Assembly (NCBI GenBank): GCA_023458415.1
Contig: JAEWZO010000002.1
Span: 1 to 64,000 of the forward strand
DNA from: Bacteroidota bacterium
GTDB lineage: Bacteria > Bacteroidota > Bacteroidia > Flavobacteriales > Weeksellaceae
Reading direction: 5' to 3'
Length of the DNA stretch: 64,000 bases
Part shown: in pieces, positions 26,001-35,121 of the stretch
Position numbering within the stretch: the stretch's first letter is position 1
How the letters are laid out: each line of letters begins with the position of its first letter
The notes under the pieces: model-generated
Told to the model about the DNA's origin: nothing
The model's database searches: none
Seen by the model: the letters and a program-made list of their open reading frames with translations, nothing else
Program-made: the position numbers and the translations under genes

Positions 26001-27396
26001 TGTTTCACACACCGTTACTGCTGCAACGGATCCTAATATTCAGATTTCCGGAAATCTTAGTTTTTGTGAAGGTTCATCAACAGTACTTACTTCAAGTGTA
26101 GCGAACGGAAACATTTGGTCAAATGGTGAAACCACTCAGTCAATCACAGTAACAGCACCAGGCGTTTATACCGTTCAAGTTACTACTGCACAAGGCTGTA
26201 CTTTTGAAAAATCCGTTACCGTGACACGGATTCCAAAAACCATTGTTAATATTGCGGCTACACAGCAAATTACATGTACCGTTACTCAAATTACGCTGGA
26301 CGCCACAGCTTCCGTTTATCAGACGGGAAGTACTTTTGCATGGACAGCTTCCAACGGAGGTAACATCGTTTCCGGTGGGAATACTCTACAACCTGTAGTA
26401 AATAAAGCGGGAACTTATACTTTACTGATTTCAGGGCATTGTCCGGAAAGTAAAACCGTCACCGTCACAGAAGACACAAACGCACCAACAGTTTCTTTCA
26501 ATGCTTCAGCGACATCTATTTGCGTGGGCGAAGGTGTAACGCTTTCAGTTAGCGGAGCTTCAAATTACGTATGGAGTAATCAGCTGGGAACTTCCTCTAC
26601 GATCGCCGTTTCACCCACAGAAACAACTACGTACACGGTTACTGCAACAGGAAGCAACGGATGTACAACCACAGAAAGTATTACTATTACAGTCGTACCA
26701 AAAGTGATTTCGTCGTTACCGCAAATCAGTGGACAAATGTGTAGTGGAGATGCAATCTTATTGGATGCAGGAGCAGGTCCAAACTATACTTATCTGTGGT
26801 CAACAGGTGAAAATACACAAACTATCAGTGCAAATCAGGTAGGGGAGTATTCGGTTACCATCAGTAATGGCGTCTGTTCAGAAACATTTACTACAGAAAT
26901 TTTGCAGACGCAGCTTCCTACCATTACCGAAATAATTTATGCTAATAATGAAGTAAGGATCATCGCTGTAAACAACTCCGAAGGCGAGCTAGAATATTCA
27001 CTGGATGGATATTCGTGGCAGTCATCGCCTATTTTCTTCAATGTACAGCCGAATATTGTTGTAAATGCTTCAGTCAGGATTAAAACAACTTCGTGCTTGG
27101 TGAGTACAGAATACTTTACTTTTAAGATGGCAAATGTTCTAACACCAAACGGAGACGGAAGAAACGATGTAGTTGATTTTACCGGAATCAGCTACTATAC
27201 AAACTTTACTGCGATTATTTACGATAGAAACGGGGAAGTAGTTTATAAAGCAGATAACAACCGGACAGTTTGGGATGGTAAAGAATTTGGACGCCCGCTT
27301 CCAACTTCAAGTTATTGGTACACGGTAATTTGGGACGATCCTGTAACGCAGGTTACGCAAACCAAAATAGGTTGGATTCTGCTTAAGAACGACTAA
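23083..27396 (+). pseudogene. T9SS type B cargo / adhesin with choice-of-anchor L domain, interrupted by in-frame TAG
   Basis: One 1438-codon frame broken by a single TAG at 23932-23934. Frame and homology run on across it (DSGVFL, stop, AGSFNFWVQF), so this is a point nonsense change, not a frameshift. The start is GTG followed by a signal peptide (SLLLILVFSVLTAQ). Residues ~60-300 form a choice-of-anchor L-like domain (FNYIFASEEYTG, KMVLADADDYKYDSG). Then come many ~75-residue Ig-like modules (GNVWSTGETTQSITV, GTYTL) arranged as three ~222-residue super-repeats. The C-terminus is a T9SS type B (CHU_C/gliding-type) sorting domain: NVLTPNGDGRNDVVDF through GWILLKND. Intact, it would be exported and surface-displayed. 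As read, only a 283-residue secreted fragment is made unless the stop is suppressed. A base-calling error cannot be excluded. Confidence 0.88.
24496..26485 (+). repeat. Three ~666-bp super-repeats in the T9SS cargo gene
   Basis: Units begin near 24496, 25165 and 25831, each encoding three Ig-like modules. Copies 2 and 3 share a 124-bp tract (25355-25478 and 26021-26144) with a single mismatch, against visibly lower identity nearby. That pattern suggests recent gene conversion or duplication. Confidence 0.85.
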
Positions 27397-27398
27397 TC

Positions 27399-27428
27399 AA
27401 AAAGCCATTTCAATTGAAATGGCTTTTT
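27399..27428. terminator. Bidirectional terminator between the T9SS cargo gene and rsmA
   Basis: An almost perfect palindrome (AAAAAGCCATTTCAA / TTGAAATGGCTTTTT) in the gap between convergent genes, with T runs on both strands. Confidence 0.88.
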
Positions 27429-27432
27429 CTTT

Positions 27433-28203
27433 CTAAGAATGATTTTTCCAGAGTTGAGTAAATTCGATAAACTGCTCTACAGAAAGCTCTTCAGCACGTT
27501 TTGATAGATATCCGTGATTTTGCAGAGATTCCGGAATATCCAGAACTTTAAGTGCATTAGACAGTTTTTTTCTTCTTTGATTGAAACCTGCCTTCACAAT
27601 TTTCTTAAACAAATCTTCATTGCCCAGAAGTCCCTCTTTCGGATTTCTCAAAAGTCGAATAACTCCTGATTTTACTTTGGGCGGCGGATTAAAAACATTT
27701 TCATGCACAGTAAACAGATACTTTACGTCGTACAGAGCCTGAACTAAAACTGACAAAATTCCATAGTCTTTAGTGCGTGGAACGGCTGCAGTTCTCTCCG
27801 CAACTTCCTTTTGAAACATACCGACCATTTCAGGAATTTGGCTGTAATAATCAATAATCTTGAATAAAATCTGTGATGAAATATTGTATGGGAAATTACC
27901 GATTACAGCCAACTGTTCACCATTTGCAAAAGCAAAGTCAGTTTTCAGAAAATCGCCGGTGAAACTGGTTTCAGATAAAACCGCATAATTATTCTTAAGG
28001 TAATCGACAGATTCAGTATCAATTTCAGCCAAAAAAGTCTGTACCGGTTTCTCCAGCAGATATTTTGTAAGTACGCCCATTCCCGGACCAACTTCAAGAA
28101 CCTGATTATATCCTTCAAAACTTAAACCTTCAACAATTTTTCGTGCAATATTTTCGTCAGTGAGAAAGTGTTGACCGAGGTGTTTTTTTGCTTTTACACT
28201 CAA
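27433..28203 (-). CDS. rsmA: 16S rRNA (adenine1518/1519-N6)-dimethyltransferase
   Basis: A 256-residue KsgA-family enzyme that dimethylates two adjacent adenines in helix 45 of 16S rRNA. Visible: N-terminal KKHLGQHFLTDENIARKI, SAM-binding VLEVGPGMGVLTKYLLE near residue 36, the catalytic NFPYNISSQILFKI near residue 103, and the C-terminal GFNQRRKKLSNAL. The start codon is TTG at 28203; no ATG precedes the conserved KKHLGQ. Divergent from ftsX. Confidence 0.97.
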   Translation of the reverse strand: MSVKAKKHLGQHFLTDENIARKIVEGLSFEGYNQVLEVGPGMGVLTKYLLEKPVQTFLAEIDTESVDYLKNNYAVLSETSFTGDFLKTDFAFANGEQLAVIGNFPYNISSQILFKIIDYYSQIPEMVGMFQKEVAERTAAVPRTKDYGILSVLVQALYDVKYLFTVHENVFNPPPKVKSGVIRLLRNPKEGLLGNEDLFKKIVKAGFNQRRKKLSNALKVLDIPESLQNHGYLSKRAEELSVEQFIEFTQLWKNHS

Positions 28204-28267
28204 GATAATTTATGATTTTATTAACGTGATTTTCCTTATAGATAGGCAAATTTCGGAAGATTTTTTC

Positions 28268-28275
28268 TATTTTAG
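28268..28275 (+). promoter_or_regulatory. Possible -7 box (TAnnTTAG variant) for the ftsX cluster
   Basis: TATTTTAG, 18 nt before the ftsX ATG; one mismatch from TAnnTTTG. Confidence 0.4.
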
Positions 28276-28293
28276 CCGAAAATTTTTCATTTA

Positions 28294-29193
28294 ATGGCAA
28301 AGACGGTTGAAGATTTCAATAAAAGGCGACTGCGCTCCAGCAACATCACTGTAGTAATCAGTATTGCATTGGTTTTGTTTCTGCTCGGTTTAATGGGTCT
28401 GATTTTGATTAATGCTCAGAAATATTCAGATTACATTAAGGAGCAACTGGTGGTGAACGCCTATTTTGATGAAAATTTTGATGACAAAGATTCTGCAAAA
28501 ATTGTAAAGATGGAGCAGGAAACTTTTGCCAAGATTCAGCAGCTTGCGCCTGTAAAACGTGCCACATACATTACCCGCGAAATGGCTGCAGAAGAAGCTA
28601 AAAAAAGTATGGGTATTGAGAGCAGTGCCCTGTTCGAAGAGAATATTTTCCCATCATCTGTTGAAGTTGCCCTAAAGCCGGAATTTGTTGATCCGGTGAG
28701 AATTGAAGAAGCCCTGAAACAGATCAAAGCTACACCCGGAATAGTTGAAGTAAAAAACGACAGCACTTTAATGGTGGGAGTTTACAACAACCTGAATAAC
28801 ATTCTGAAATGGATTCTTGGATTTTCAGTATTGTTCTTGATTCTTGCGATAGTATTAATTAACAACTCAATCCGACTTAAGATTTTTGCTAAACGTTTCA
28901 TTATCAAAACAATGCAGTTGGTTGGAGCGAAACGCAGATTCATTCTTAAACCGTTTATAAAAGAAGCCATAATTCTTGGAATTATCGGAGCAATTCTTGG
29001 TTTGGCTGTTCTGTTTGGTGCGTGGTATTATTTCATTACAGAAATCGGGACACCTTTTGCGCAGGACAACAACCAGCTGATTATTCTGGTTGCAGGCATA
29101 TTTCTTTTGGGAATTCTGATTACCGTTCTATCTACCATTTTTGCGACATGGAGATTTCTGAGTACCAATGTTGATGACCTTTACTACACTTAA
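28294..29193 (+). CDS. ftsX: Cell division protein FtsX (permease-like)
   Basis: A 299-residue protein with the FtsX topology: one N-terminal membrane helix (ITVVISIALVLFLLGLMGLILI), a periplasmic domain (residues ~50-165), then three C-terminal helices. The C-terminal MQLVGAKRRFILKPFIKEAIILGIIGAILG matches the FtsX permease core. With FtsE it controls peptidoglycan hydrolases during division. ftsE is not adjacent. The gene order ftsX-DUF3098-uppP-truB is conserved in Bacteroidota. Confidence 0.95.
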   Translation: MAKTVEDFNKRRLRSSNITVVISIALVLFLLGLMGLILINAQKYSDYIKEQLVVNAYFDENFDDKDSAKIVKMEQETFAKIQQLAPVKRATYITREMAAEEAKKSMGIESSALFEENIFPSSVEVALKPEFVDPVRIEEALKQIKATPGIVEVKNDSTLMVGVYNNLNNILKWILGFSVLFLILAIVLINNSIRLKIFAKRFIIKTMQLVGAKRRFILKPFIKEAIILGIIGAILGLAVLFGAWYYFITEIGTPFAQDNNQLIILVAGIFLLGILITVLSTIFATWRFLSTNVDDLYYT

Positions 29194-29195
29194 TC

Positions 29196-29498
29196 ATGAG
29201 TAAGAAAAACAAGAAATTTTCATCTGAAAATTACGGCACTCCGGAAACAGTTAGTGAGGACAACGGCACATTTTATTTCGGTAAAAAGAATTACAAATTC
29301 ATGCTGATTGGTCTTGGCCTTACTCTTCTCGGATTTCTTTTGATGATGGGAAGTGGAGCCAATACAACACCCAAAGGTAATTACGATCCCAATTACTGGA
29401 ATGAAGGAATTTTCTCAGTGGTAAGAATCAGAATTGCACCGCTGTTGGTTATAGCCGGTTTTGCAGTGCAGGTTTATGCAATTCTTAAGAGAAAGTAG
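29196..29498 (+). CDS. DUF3098 family membrane protein
   Basis: A 100-residue protein with two membrane helices (FMLIGLGLTLLGFLLMMGSG and LLVIAGFAVQVYAIL) separated by the conserved NYDPNYWNEGIFSVVRIRIAP loop typical of DUF3098. The start is 2 nt after the ftsX stop. Its constant position between ftsX and uppP in Bacteroidota suggests a role in envelope assembly or division, but the function is not known. Confidence 0.9.
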   Translation: MSKKNKKFSSENYGTPETVSEDNGTFYFGKKNYKFMLIGLGLTLLGFLLMMGSGANTTPKGNYDPNYWNEGIFSVVRIRIAPLLVIAGFAVQVYAILKRK

Positions 29499-29530
29499 GG
29501 TACACAAATTTTCAATTACATTTTTAGCAG

Positions 29531-30343
29531 ATGGATTTATTCAAGGCAATTATTATTGCAATTGTAGAAGGACTTACCGAATATTTGCCGGTTTCTTCCA
29601 CGGCTCACATGATTTTTACCAGTTCAATTTTTGGTATTCAGGAAGATGACTATGTAAAAATGTATCAGGTTTCTATTCAGTTTGGAGCTATTCTCGCGGT
29701 AGTTTATCTGTACTGGAAGAAGTTTTTCGATTTCTCGAACCTAAAATTTTATCTCAAACTGGCTATAGCGATTATTCCTGCCATGGTTTTAGGATATCTT
29801 CTGGATGAAAAAATTGAAGCCGCTTTGGGGGATCCAGTTCCGATTGCCATTGTTTTGATTATTGGTGGTATTTTCCTTCTGTTTATCGACAAAATTTTCA
29901 CTAAACATACCATCGACGACGAAAAGGAAGTTTCATTTAAGAAAGCCTTTATTATTGGGATTTACCAGTGTTTGGCGATGATGCCCGGAGTGAGCCGAAG
30001 TGCAGCTTCAATTATTGGTGGGATGCAACAGCAACTTACCAGAAAAGCCGCAGCTGAATTCTCGTTTTTCCTTGCAGTTCCAACGATGCTTGCTGTTTGC
30101 GTTTATTCCGTTTTTGTGAAAACTTGGGATCAGAACGGAGCACCGCAAAAAGGTTACGAACTTTTGATGCAGGGCGACAACTTTATGTATTTTGTTGTGG
30201 GAAGTATCGTCGCGTTCGTAGTGGCGGTTATCGCCATTAAATTCTTTATCGGAGTTCTTACCAAATACGGCTTCAAACCGTGGGGTTGGTACAGAATTAT
30301 CGTCGGAATTATCCTTTTGATTTATTTTACTCAGTTCCAATAA
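29531..30343 (+). CDS. uppP: Undecaprenyl-diphosphate phosphatase
   Basis: A 270-residue integral membrane enzyme (BacA family) that recycles undecaprenyl pyrophosphate to the carrier monophosphate for peptidoglycan synthesis. Both catalytic signatures are present: EGLTEYLPVSSTAHM near residue 13 (catalytic Glu and Ser) and PGVSRSAASIIGGM near residue 154 (catalytic Arg). About eight hydrophobic segments. It lies 32 nt after DUF3098 and 9 nt before truB, consistent with one transcript. Confidence 0.97.
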   Translation: MDLFKAIIIAIVEGLTEYLPVSSTAHMIFTSSIFGIQEDDYVKMYQVSIQFGAILAVVYLYWKKFFDFSNLKFYLKLAIAIIPAMVLGYLLDEKIEAALGDPVPIAIVLIIGGIFLLFIDKIFTKHTIDDEKEVSFKKAFIIGIYQCLAMMPGVSRSAASIIGGMQQQLTRKAAAEFSFFLAVPTMLAVCVYSVFVKTWDQNGAPQKGYELLMQGDNFMYFVVGSIVAFVVAVIAIKFFIGVLTKYGFKPWGWYRIIVGIILLIYFTQFQ

Positions 30344-30352
30344 TTTCTGATT

Positions 30353-31051
30353 TTGACGGCTGAAGATTTTCTTGAAGGGCAGATTCTTTTGGTTGATAAA
30401 CCTTTAGATTGGACCTCATTTCAGGCTGTAAACAAGCTGAAATACAAGCTTAAAAGAGAATTTAATCTTCCGAAAAAGTTTAAAATCGGACACGCAGGAA
30501 CGCTCGATCCCAGAGCAACCGGATTGCTGATTGTTTGTACCGGTAAATTCACAAAGAAAATTCCCGAAATTCAGGATGCACCAAAAGAATATCTGACCGA
30601 AATAAAAATTGGCGTTCAAACGGAAAGCTACGATACCGAAAAGCCCGAAATTCTACAAACAGACTATTTACACATTACCGAGCAGGATATATTAATTGCT
30701 TTAGATAAATTCCGTGGTGAAATTGAGCAAAAACCGCCTGTTTTTTCTGCCATAAAGATTGATGGAAATCGCGCATATGATTTAGCAAGAAAGGGCGAAA
30801 CTGTCGAGATGAAAACCAGAAAAGCCACCATTCATTACATTGAAAGTATTGAGATTGATCTTCCTTTTGTGAGGTTTACAGTTGGCTGTTCAAAAGGAAC
30901 TTATATCCGAAGTTTGGCTCACGACATTGGTCAGGAATTGGGAGTAGGTGCTTATCTGACCAATCTGAGAAGAACAAAAATTGGTGAATACTCTATTGAA
31001 AGTAATACTATCGATTATCTTTCTAATGATTTTATTTTTAGTGAAATATGA
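30353..31051 (+). CDS. truB: tRNA pseudouridine(55) synthase
   Basis: A 232-residue enzyme forming pseudouridine 55 in the T-loop of tRNAs. Visible: LVDKPLDWTSFQAVNKLK near residue 12, the catalytic Asp in KIGHAGTLDPRATGLL near residue 50, KPPVFSAIKIDGNRAYDLAR near residue 125, and VGCSKGTYIRSLAHDIG near residue 183. The start is TTG at 30353, 9 nt after uppP. No PUA domain is visible at the short C-terminus, as is usual in this phylum. It overlaps the next gene by 4 nt (ATGA). Confidence 0.96.
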   Translation: MTAEDFLEGQILLVDKPLDWTSFQAVNKLKYKLKREFNLPKKFKIGHAGTLDPRATGLLIVCTGKFTKKIPEIQDAPKEYLTEIKIGVQTESYDTEKPEILQTDYLHITEQDILIALDKFRGEIEQKPPVFSAIKIDGNRAYDLARKGETVEMKTRKATIHYIESIEIDLPFVRFTVGCSKGTYIRSLAHDIGQELGVGAYLTNLRRTKIGEYSIESNTIDYLSNDFIFSEI

Positions 31052-31611
31052 AAAAGTTTTACATTTTCACTTTAATATTAGTATCTGCAATTTATTTCGG
31101 TCAGGAAAAGGAAAATCTTAAGCTCAATTTTTTTGGAGGAATACAAACAGACATCGGATTAGATCTTGGAAGTATCATCAGAAAACCCGAAAATCCGAAC
31201 GATTATTATTCAACTCAGGATCAGTTTCCGACATATTTTACTTACGGTTTTACCGCGCAAGTTGGTTATCAACCGCTCAATTGGTTGGCTTTAGCAACCG
31301 GAATTCGCTACAGTTATATTTCACCGAAATTTCACAACATTTATTGGTCGGTTCAGCCGTATTTTTTCATGAATAATCTTCGTGATAAAGATTTCGAATA
31401 TTTAACTTTGAATTTCGGAAAGCAAATCAATTCCACACAGGGTTTATCTAATAACGGTTTTATAGGCATTGGTGCAGGAAAAATCGATTTGATGAATGAA
31501 AGAATTGCGCAGAAATTTCAACTGAATCTAGATGTGCAGGTTGCCGATGATGCGATTTGGTTTGTAGGTTTCTCGTACGGTATTACTTTTTTCGGTAATA
31601 AAAATCTGTAA
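31048..31611 (+). CDS. Putative outer-membrane beta-barrel protein
   Basis: A 187-residue protein with a signal peptide ([19 protein letters not shown]) and an amphipathic, aromatic-rich beta-strand pattern ([54 protein letters not shown]) typical of small outer-membrane barrels. It has no recognised catalytic motif. Translationally coupled: ATGA overlap with truB, and its TAATG overlaps rluF. Its place between two pseudouridine synthases is odd and gives no functional clue. Confidence 0.75.
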   Translation: MKKFYIFTLILVSAIYFGQEKENLKLNFFGGIQTDIGLDLGSIIRKPENPNDYYSTQDQFPTYFTYGFTAQVGYQPLNWLALATGIRYSYISPKFHNIYWSVQPYFFMNNLRDKDFEYLTLNFGKQINSTQGLSNNGFIGIGAGKIDLMNERIAQKFQLNLDVQVADDAIWFVGFSYGITFFGNKNL

Positions 31612-32336
31612 TGAACGAAAAGACACGTATTAATAAATATCTCTCAGAAGTAGGCTTCTGTTCGCGCCGTGAAGCGGATAAGCTTTTGGAGCAGGGTAGA
31701 ATCACCATCAACGGAAAAGTGCCTGAATTAGGAACAAAAGTTTCTGACGAAGACGAAATATTGGTAGACGGTGATTCCATCAGAAAAACTGAAGAAAACC
31801 ACGTTTATATCGCGTTGAACAAACCGGTGGGAATTGTCTGCACAACAGATACCAAACGCGAGAAAAATAATATCGTAGATTTTGTAAATCATCCCAAAAG
31901 AATTTTTCCGATTGGCCGACTTGATAAACCCAGTGAAGGTCTGATTTTACTCACTTCGGATGGTGATATTGTCAATAAAATTCTTCGTGCAAGAAACAAT
32001 CACGACAAGGAATATATTGTGAGAGTTGATAAGCCAATCACTCCTAGATTTCTGGAGAAAATGCGCAATGGCGTTCCAATTCTGGATACAGTGACGAAAA
32101 AATGTGAGGTGGAGCAGATTGACACGTTGTCATTCAGAATTATTCTGACTCAGGGATTGAACCGCCAAATCCGCAGAATGTGCGAATATCTCGGTTACGA
32201 AGTAAAAAAACTGAAACGCATCCGGATTATGAACATCAAACTGGATGTTCCAGTAGGAAAGTGGCGAGATCTTACCAAATTCGAAATGCAGGATTTGAAC
32301 GAACTTCTCCGCGATTCCAGCAAAACCATCGATTAA
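31611..32336 (+). CDS. rluF: 23S rRNA pseudouridine synthase, RluF-like
   Basis: A 241-residue RsuA/RluF-family enzyme. An N-terminal S4 RNA-binding domain ([31 protein letters not shown]) is followed by the synthase core with the catalytic Asp motif [20 protein letters not shown] near residue 102 and [25 protein letters not shown] near residue 182. RluF modifies U2604 of 23S rRNA; the exact position here is inferred from family. The stop overlaps the stop of the convergent HD-domain gene. Confidence 0.9.
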   Translation: MNEKTRINKYLSEVGFCSRREADKLLEQGRITINGKVPELGTKVSDEDEILVDGDSIRKTEENHVYIALNKPVGIVCTTDTKREKNNIVDFVNHPKRIFPIGRLDKPSEGLILLTSDGDIVNKILRARNNHDKEYIVRVDKPITPRFLEKMRNGVPILDTVTKKCEVEQIDTLSFRIILTQGLNRQIRRMCEYLGYEVKKLKRIRIMNIKLDVPVGKWRDLTKFEMQDLNELLRDSSKTID

Positions 32337-32776
32337 TACTTTTCAATCAGATAGCGGTACGCTTTAAGGTATTTGTTGAGGCGTTTCGCATCCTTTTCCG
32401 AAATCGGTCGGTTGAATCTGCGGAGATCCATATTATCGCGCAAATCATTTAGTTTTACGGCGATTGCCAGTTCCGACTTTTCCGTTCTTTTTACAAAATC
32501 TTCGTAATCTTCGTCGGGATTCAGTTTAGTTACGCATTTCACCGCAAACAGGATGTGCTCCGGAAAACCTTCGCTGCGCAGATAATCAAAATCGAATTCG
32601 GGACAGTCTTCCACCACATCATGTAGCGCACCAACAATTTTTTCGTCCAGAGTTTTTCCGTAATTCGTCACACGCAAAACATGGGCAATATAAGGCGCTC
32701 CGTACTTATCGGTTTGTCCTTTGTGCGCTTTGTCAGCAATTTTTATGGCTTTATTTAAAAGTTCTTCTTTGGTCAT
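32333..32776 (-). CDS. Small HD-domain (p)ppGpp hydrolase-like protein (MESH1-type)
   Basis: A 147-residue stand-alone HD domain with metal-ligand motifs of the RelA/SpoT hydrolase domain: YIAHVLRV (His) near residue 31, [11 protein letters not shown] (HD) near residue 54, and VKLNDLRDN (Asp) near residue 109. No synthetase, TGS or ACT domain is present, so a small alarmone hydrolase is the best call; substrate is inferred from family. It is 8 nt downstream of the antiporter gene on the same strand and converges on rluF. Confidence 0.82.
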   Translation of the reverse strand: MTKEELLNKAIKIADKAHKGQTDKYGAPYIAHVLRVTNYGKTLDEKIVGALHDVVEDCPEFDFDYLRSEGFPEHILFAVKCVTKLNPDEDYEDFVKRTEKSELAIAVKLNDLRDNMDLRRFNRPISEKDAKRLNKYLKAYRYLIEKY

Positions 32777-32784
32777 TTCAATTG

Positions 32785-35049
32785 TTAAATTTCAACATTC
32801 AGTTCCTCAATTCTGCGACCGTCACCTACCACGAAAACAATATCATCGGTAAGTAAAATTTCGGTGGATTCCGGATTCAGAATTCTGTTTTCTCCACGTC
32901 TTATGGCAACAACAAGTCCCATCGTTCTTTCGCGGATTCCACTTTCACGAATGGTTTTTCCATTGGCTGAAGACTTTTCGTTGATGAGGATTTTGCCCAG
33001 TTTAATATCGGAACGGTCTGCTTCATTCACCAATTCTGTGGCATCAAAAACCGGTTTAAATTTCTGAAACTGTTCGTCAGTTGCAATAATTCCCACCTTA
33101 TCAAAAGGATGCAGCACTTCGAAGCGTGCCGGACTGTGAATCAGTTTTTCGCCGCGCTGAATATATCCGATGTTTACTCCATATTTTTCACGCCATTTCA
33201 AATCCATCAGTTCCTTTCCAACGTAAGGCGCGTTCGGATTAACTTCCATTTCAACGATATGAACATCCCACGCCGCCAGTTTAGAAGAAATCTCAGGATT
33301 ATTTTGTGGTAACCTGCGGTTTTTCTGCTGCTGCTGAAAAATTTCACGACTGTTAAGATTCGATACAAAACGTTCTTCAATCATGCTGTAAAGACTCTTC
33401 AATTTCTTGGAAAAAACGAAAAGTAAAATCACAACAATTGGAATGGTGATGAAGAATGAAATCTGTGTAGAAGCAAATCTGTCGAGGAAAAAACCTAAAA
33501 TAAGAATTCCTAAAACCACTCTCACAATATCGAACATCAGTAGCGGCCCCATATTGTATTTTGCTTTTCCCCAAAGTTCGTAGAAGGCATTAATGTTCGG
33601 TTTTCTAACCATAAACGCCCATAGAAAAGGGAAAATTAAAACGATTGGAAAAACATTACCAATAATGTTTTTCACGGCATTATTATCCAACTGATTGTTG
33701 ATGAACGGAATAATAAAATTGGAGCAAAGCAGATAAACCGCAATGATCAGAATTCCGTTGATTACCATAATTTTAGCGTAACCCTGAAGCAAAGTTTTCC
33801 AGCTGTTTTCTGCCTGAATACTTTGCGTATTGGAAGAGTAGGCGTTGATACGCTGCAGCACTTTATCAGGAATTACTTTTTCAAGCCAGTTATAAAGCGG
33901 CTCGGAAAGTTTAATAAGATAAGGCGTTGTAAATGTGGTGATAGCAGAAACTCCGACCGCGACTGGAAACAGAAAATCTGAGATTACACCGAGCGACATA
34001 CCCAAAGTTGCGACAATGAAGGCAAATTCACCAATCTGCGCCATACTCATCCCAACCTGAATTGACTGTTTGAGTGGCTGACCGGAAATCAGTGCACCCA
34101 AAGCTGAACTGAAAAGTTTTCCGAAAAGTGTAAGTAAAGTCACCACAAGAATCGGCACTGCGTATGTTACCATCGCTTGCGGATCGATCATCATCCCGAT
34201 TGACACAAAAAATATCGCAGCAAAAAGATCTTTTACTGATTTCAGAACGTGTTCTACTTTTTCGGCTACGGTGGTTTCGGCAATTAAAGAACCCATCACA
34301 AATGCACCTAATTCTGCAGAGAAACCTACATTCACAGCAATTAAAACCATTCCTAAACACAACCCGATGGAAAGTATCAGAAGAATTTCTTCATCAACCA
34401 AAGACTTGATATTTCTAAGGAAAGTTGGCAAAAGATAAATCCCAAGTATAAACCAAAGAACAAGGAAAAACAACAGTTTTGCCACTGTAAAAAGGATTCC
34501 GGTTCCGTCAACGGTTTTCGTCACAGCAATCGTTGACAGCAAAACCATCAACAAAATCACGACGATATCTTCAACTACGAGAACTCCAAAAACTGTTTTG
34601 GCAAAATTTCTTGTCTTCAAACCGAGTTCATCAAAAGCCCGAATTATAATTGTCGTACTGGAACTCGCAAGCATACCACCCAAAAACATAGAGTCCATTG
34701 TACTCCAACCTAACATTTTACCGGTAAAATATCCGGCGAGTGTAATAAAAATGATTTCGACGAAAGCGGTTATGGAAGCCGATCCGCCGACATTCATCAG
34801 TTTCTTAAAACTAAATTCAAGTCCTAAAGTGAAAAGCAGGAAAATTACTCCAATTTCGGCAAGTGTTTCTACGTTTGCAGGATCGAGAACAGATGGAAAA
34901 AGTTTAAAATTCTGACTTACAATAAACCCCGCAATAATATATCCTAAAACAAGCGGCTGTTTTATCTTTCTGAAAATCAGAACAACTGCAGCGGCAACAA
35001 TAAGGATTAAAGCGAGATCGACGATAAGATCGGGAAGGTGATGCTCCAT
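32785..35049 (-). CDS. CPA2-family cation:proton antiporter with TrkA-C domain
   Basis: A 754-residue protein. Residues ~5-400 form a Na+/H+-exchanger domain with about a dozen hydrophobic segments (EIGVIFLLFTLGLEFSFKKL, ASSSTTIIIRAF, FVSIGMMIDPQAMVTYA, AQIGEFAFIVATLGM). More membrane helices follow at ~430-560. The cytoplasmic tail (~610-750) looks like TrkA-C/RCK-C modules (GKELMDLKWREKYGVNIGYIQRGEKLIHSP, LLTDDIVFVVGDGRRIEELN). Related KefB/YbaL-type proteins exchange K+ or Na+ for protons. ATG 35049 is used because a TAnnTTTG box sits just upstream, making the in-frame start at 35094 (inside a terminator) impossible. Confidence 0.9.
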   Translation of the reverse strand: MEHHLPDLIVDLALILIVAAAVVLIFRKIKQPLVLGYIIAGFIVSQNFKLFPSVLDPANVETLAEIGVIFLLFTLGLEFSFKKLMNVGGSASITAFVEIIFITLAGYFTGKMLGWSTMDSMFLGGMLASSSTTIIIRAFDELGLKTRNFAKTVFGVLVVEDIVVILLMVLLSTIAVTKTVDGTGILFTVAKLLFFLVLWFILGIYLLPTFLRNIKSLVDEEILLILSIGLCLGMVLIAVNVGFSAELGAFVMGSLIAETTVAEKVEHVLKSVKDLFAAIFFVSIGMMIDPQAMVTYAVPILVVTLLTLFGKLFSSALGALISGQPLKQSIQVGMSMAQIGEFAFIVATLGMSLGVISDFLFPVAVGVSAITTFTTPYLIKLSEPLYNWLEKVIPDKVLQRINAYSSNTQSIQAENSWKTLLQGYAKIMVINGILIIAVYLLCSNFIIPFINNQLDNNAVKNIIGNVFPIVLIFPFLWAFMVRKPNINAFYELWGKAKYNMGPLLMFDIVRVVLGILILGFFLDRFASTQISFFITIPIVVILLFVFSKKLKSLYSMIEERFVSNLNSREIFQQQQKNRRLPQNNPEISSKLAAWDVHIVEMEVNPNAPYVGKELMDLKWREKYGVNIGYIQRGEKLIHSPARFEVLHPFDKVGIIATDEQFQKFKPVFDATELVNEADRSDIKLGKILINEKSSANGKTIRESGIRERTMGLVVAIRRGENRILNPESTEILLTDDIVFVVGDGRRIEELNVEI

Positions 35050-35062
35050 AAAGACATTTGCC

Positions 35063-35070
35063 CAAAAATA
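35063..35070 (-). promoter_or_regulatory. TAnnTTTG -7 box for the antiporter gene
   Basis: TATTTTTG on the minus strand, 13 nt before the ATG, just after the fad operon terminator. Confidence 0.6.
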
Positions 35071-35071
35071 C

Positions 35072-35097
35072 GAAAAAATGCCCTGCGTTTGCAAGGC
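35072..35097 (-). terminator. Terminator of the marR-fad operon
   Basis: On the minus strand, stem GCCTTGC / GCAGGGC (one G-U pair, loop AAAC) followed by a T run, 24 nt after the acyl-CoA dehydrogenase stop. Confidence 0.75.
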
Positions 35098-35121
35098 GTT
35101 TTTCTAAATTTAGGTAAGGAA

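Noticed and set aside
24496..26485. CRISPR-like array
   Set aside because: The repeats are long, in-frame coding modules with a 666-bp period and no short conserved repeat/spacer pattern.
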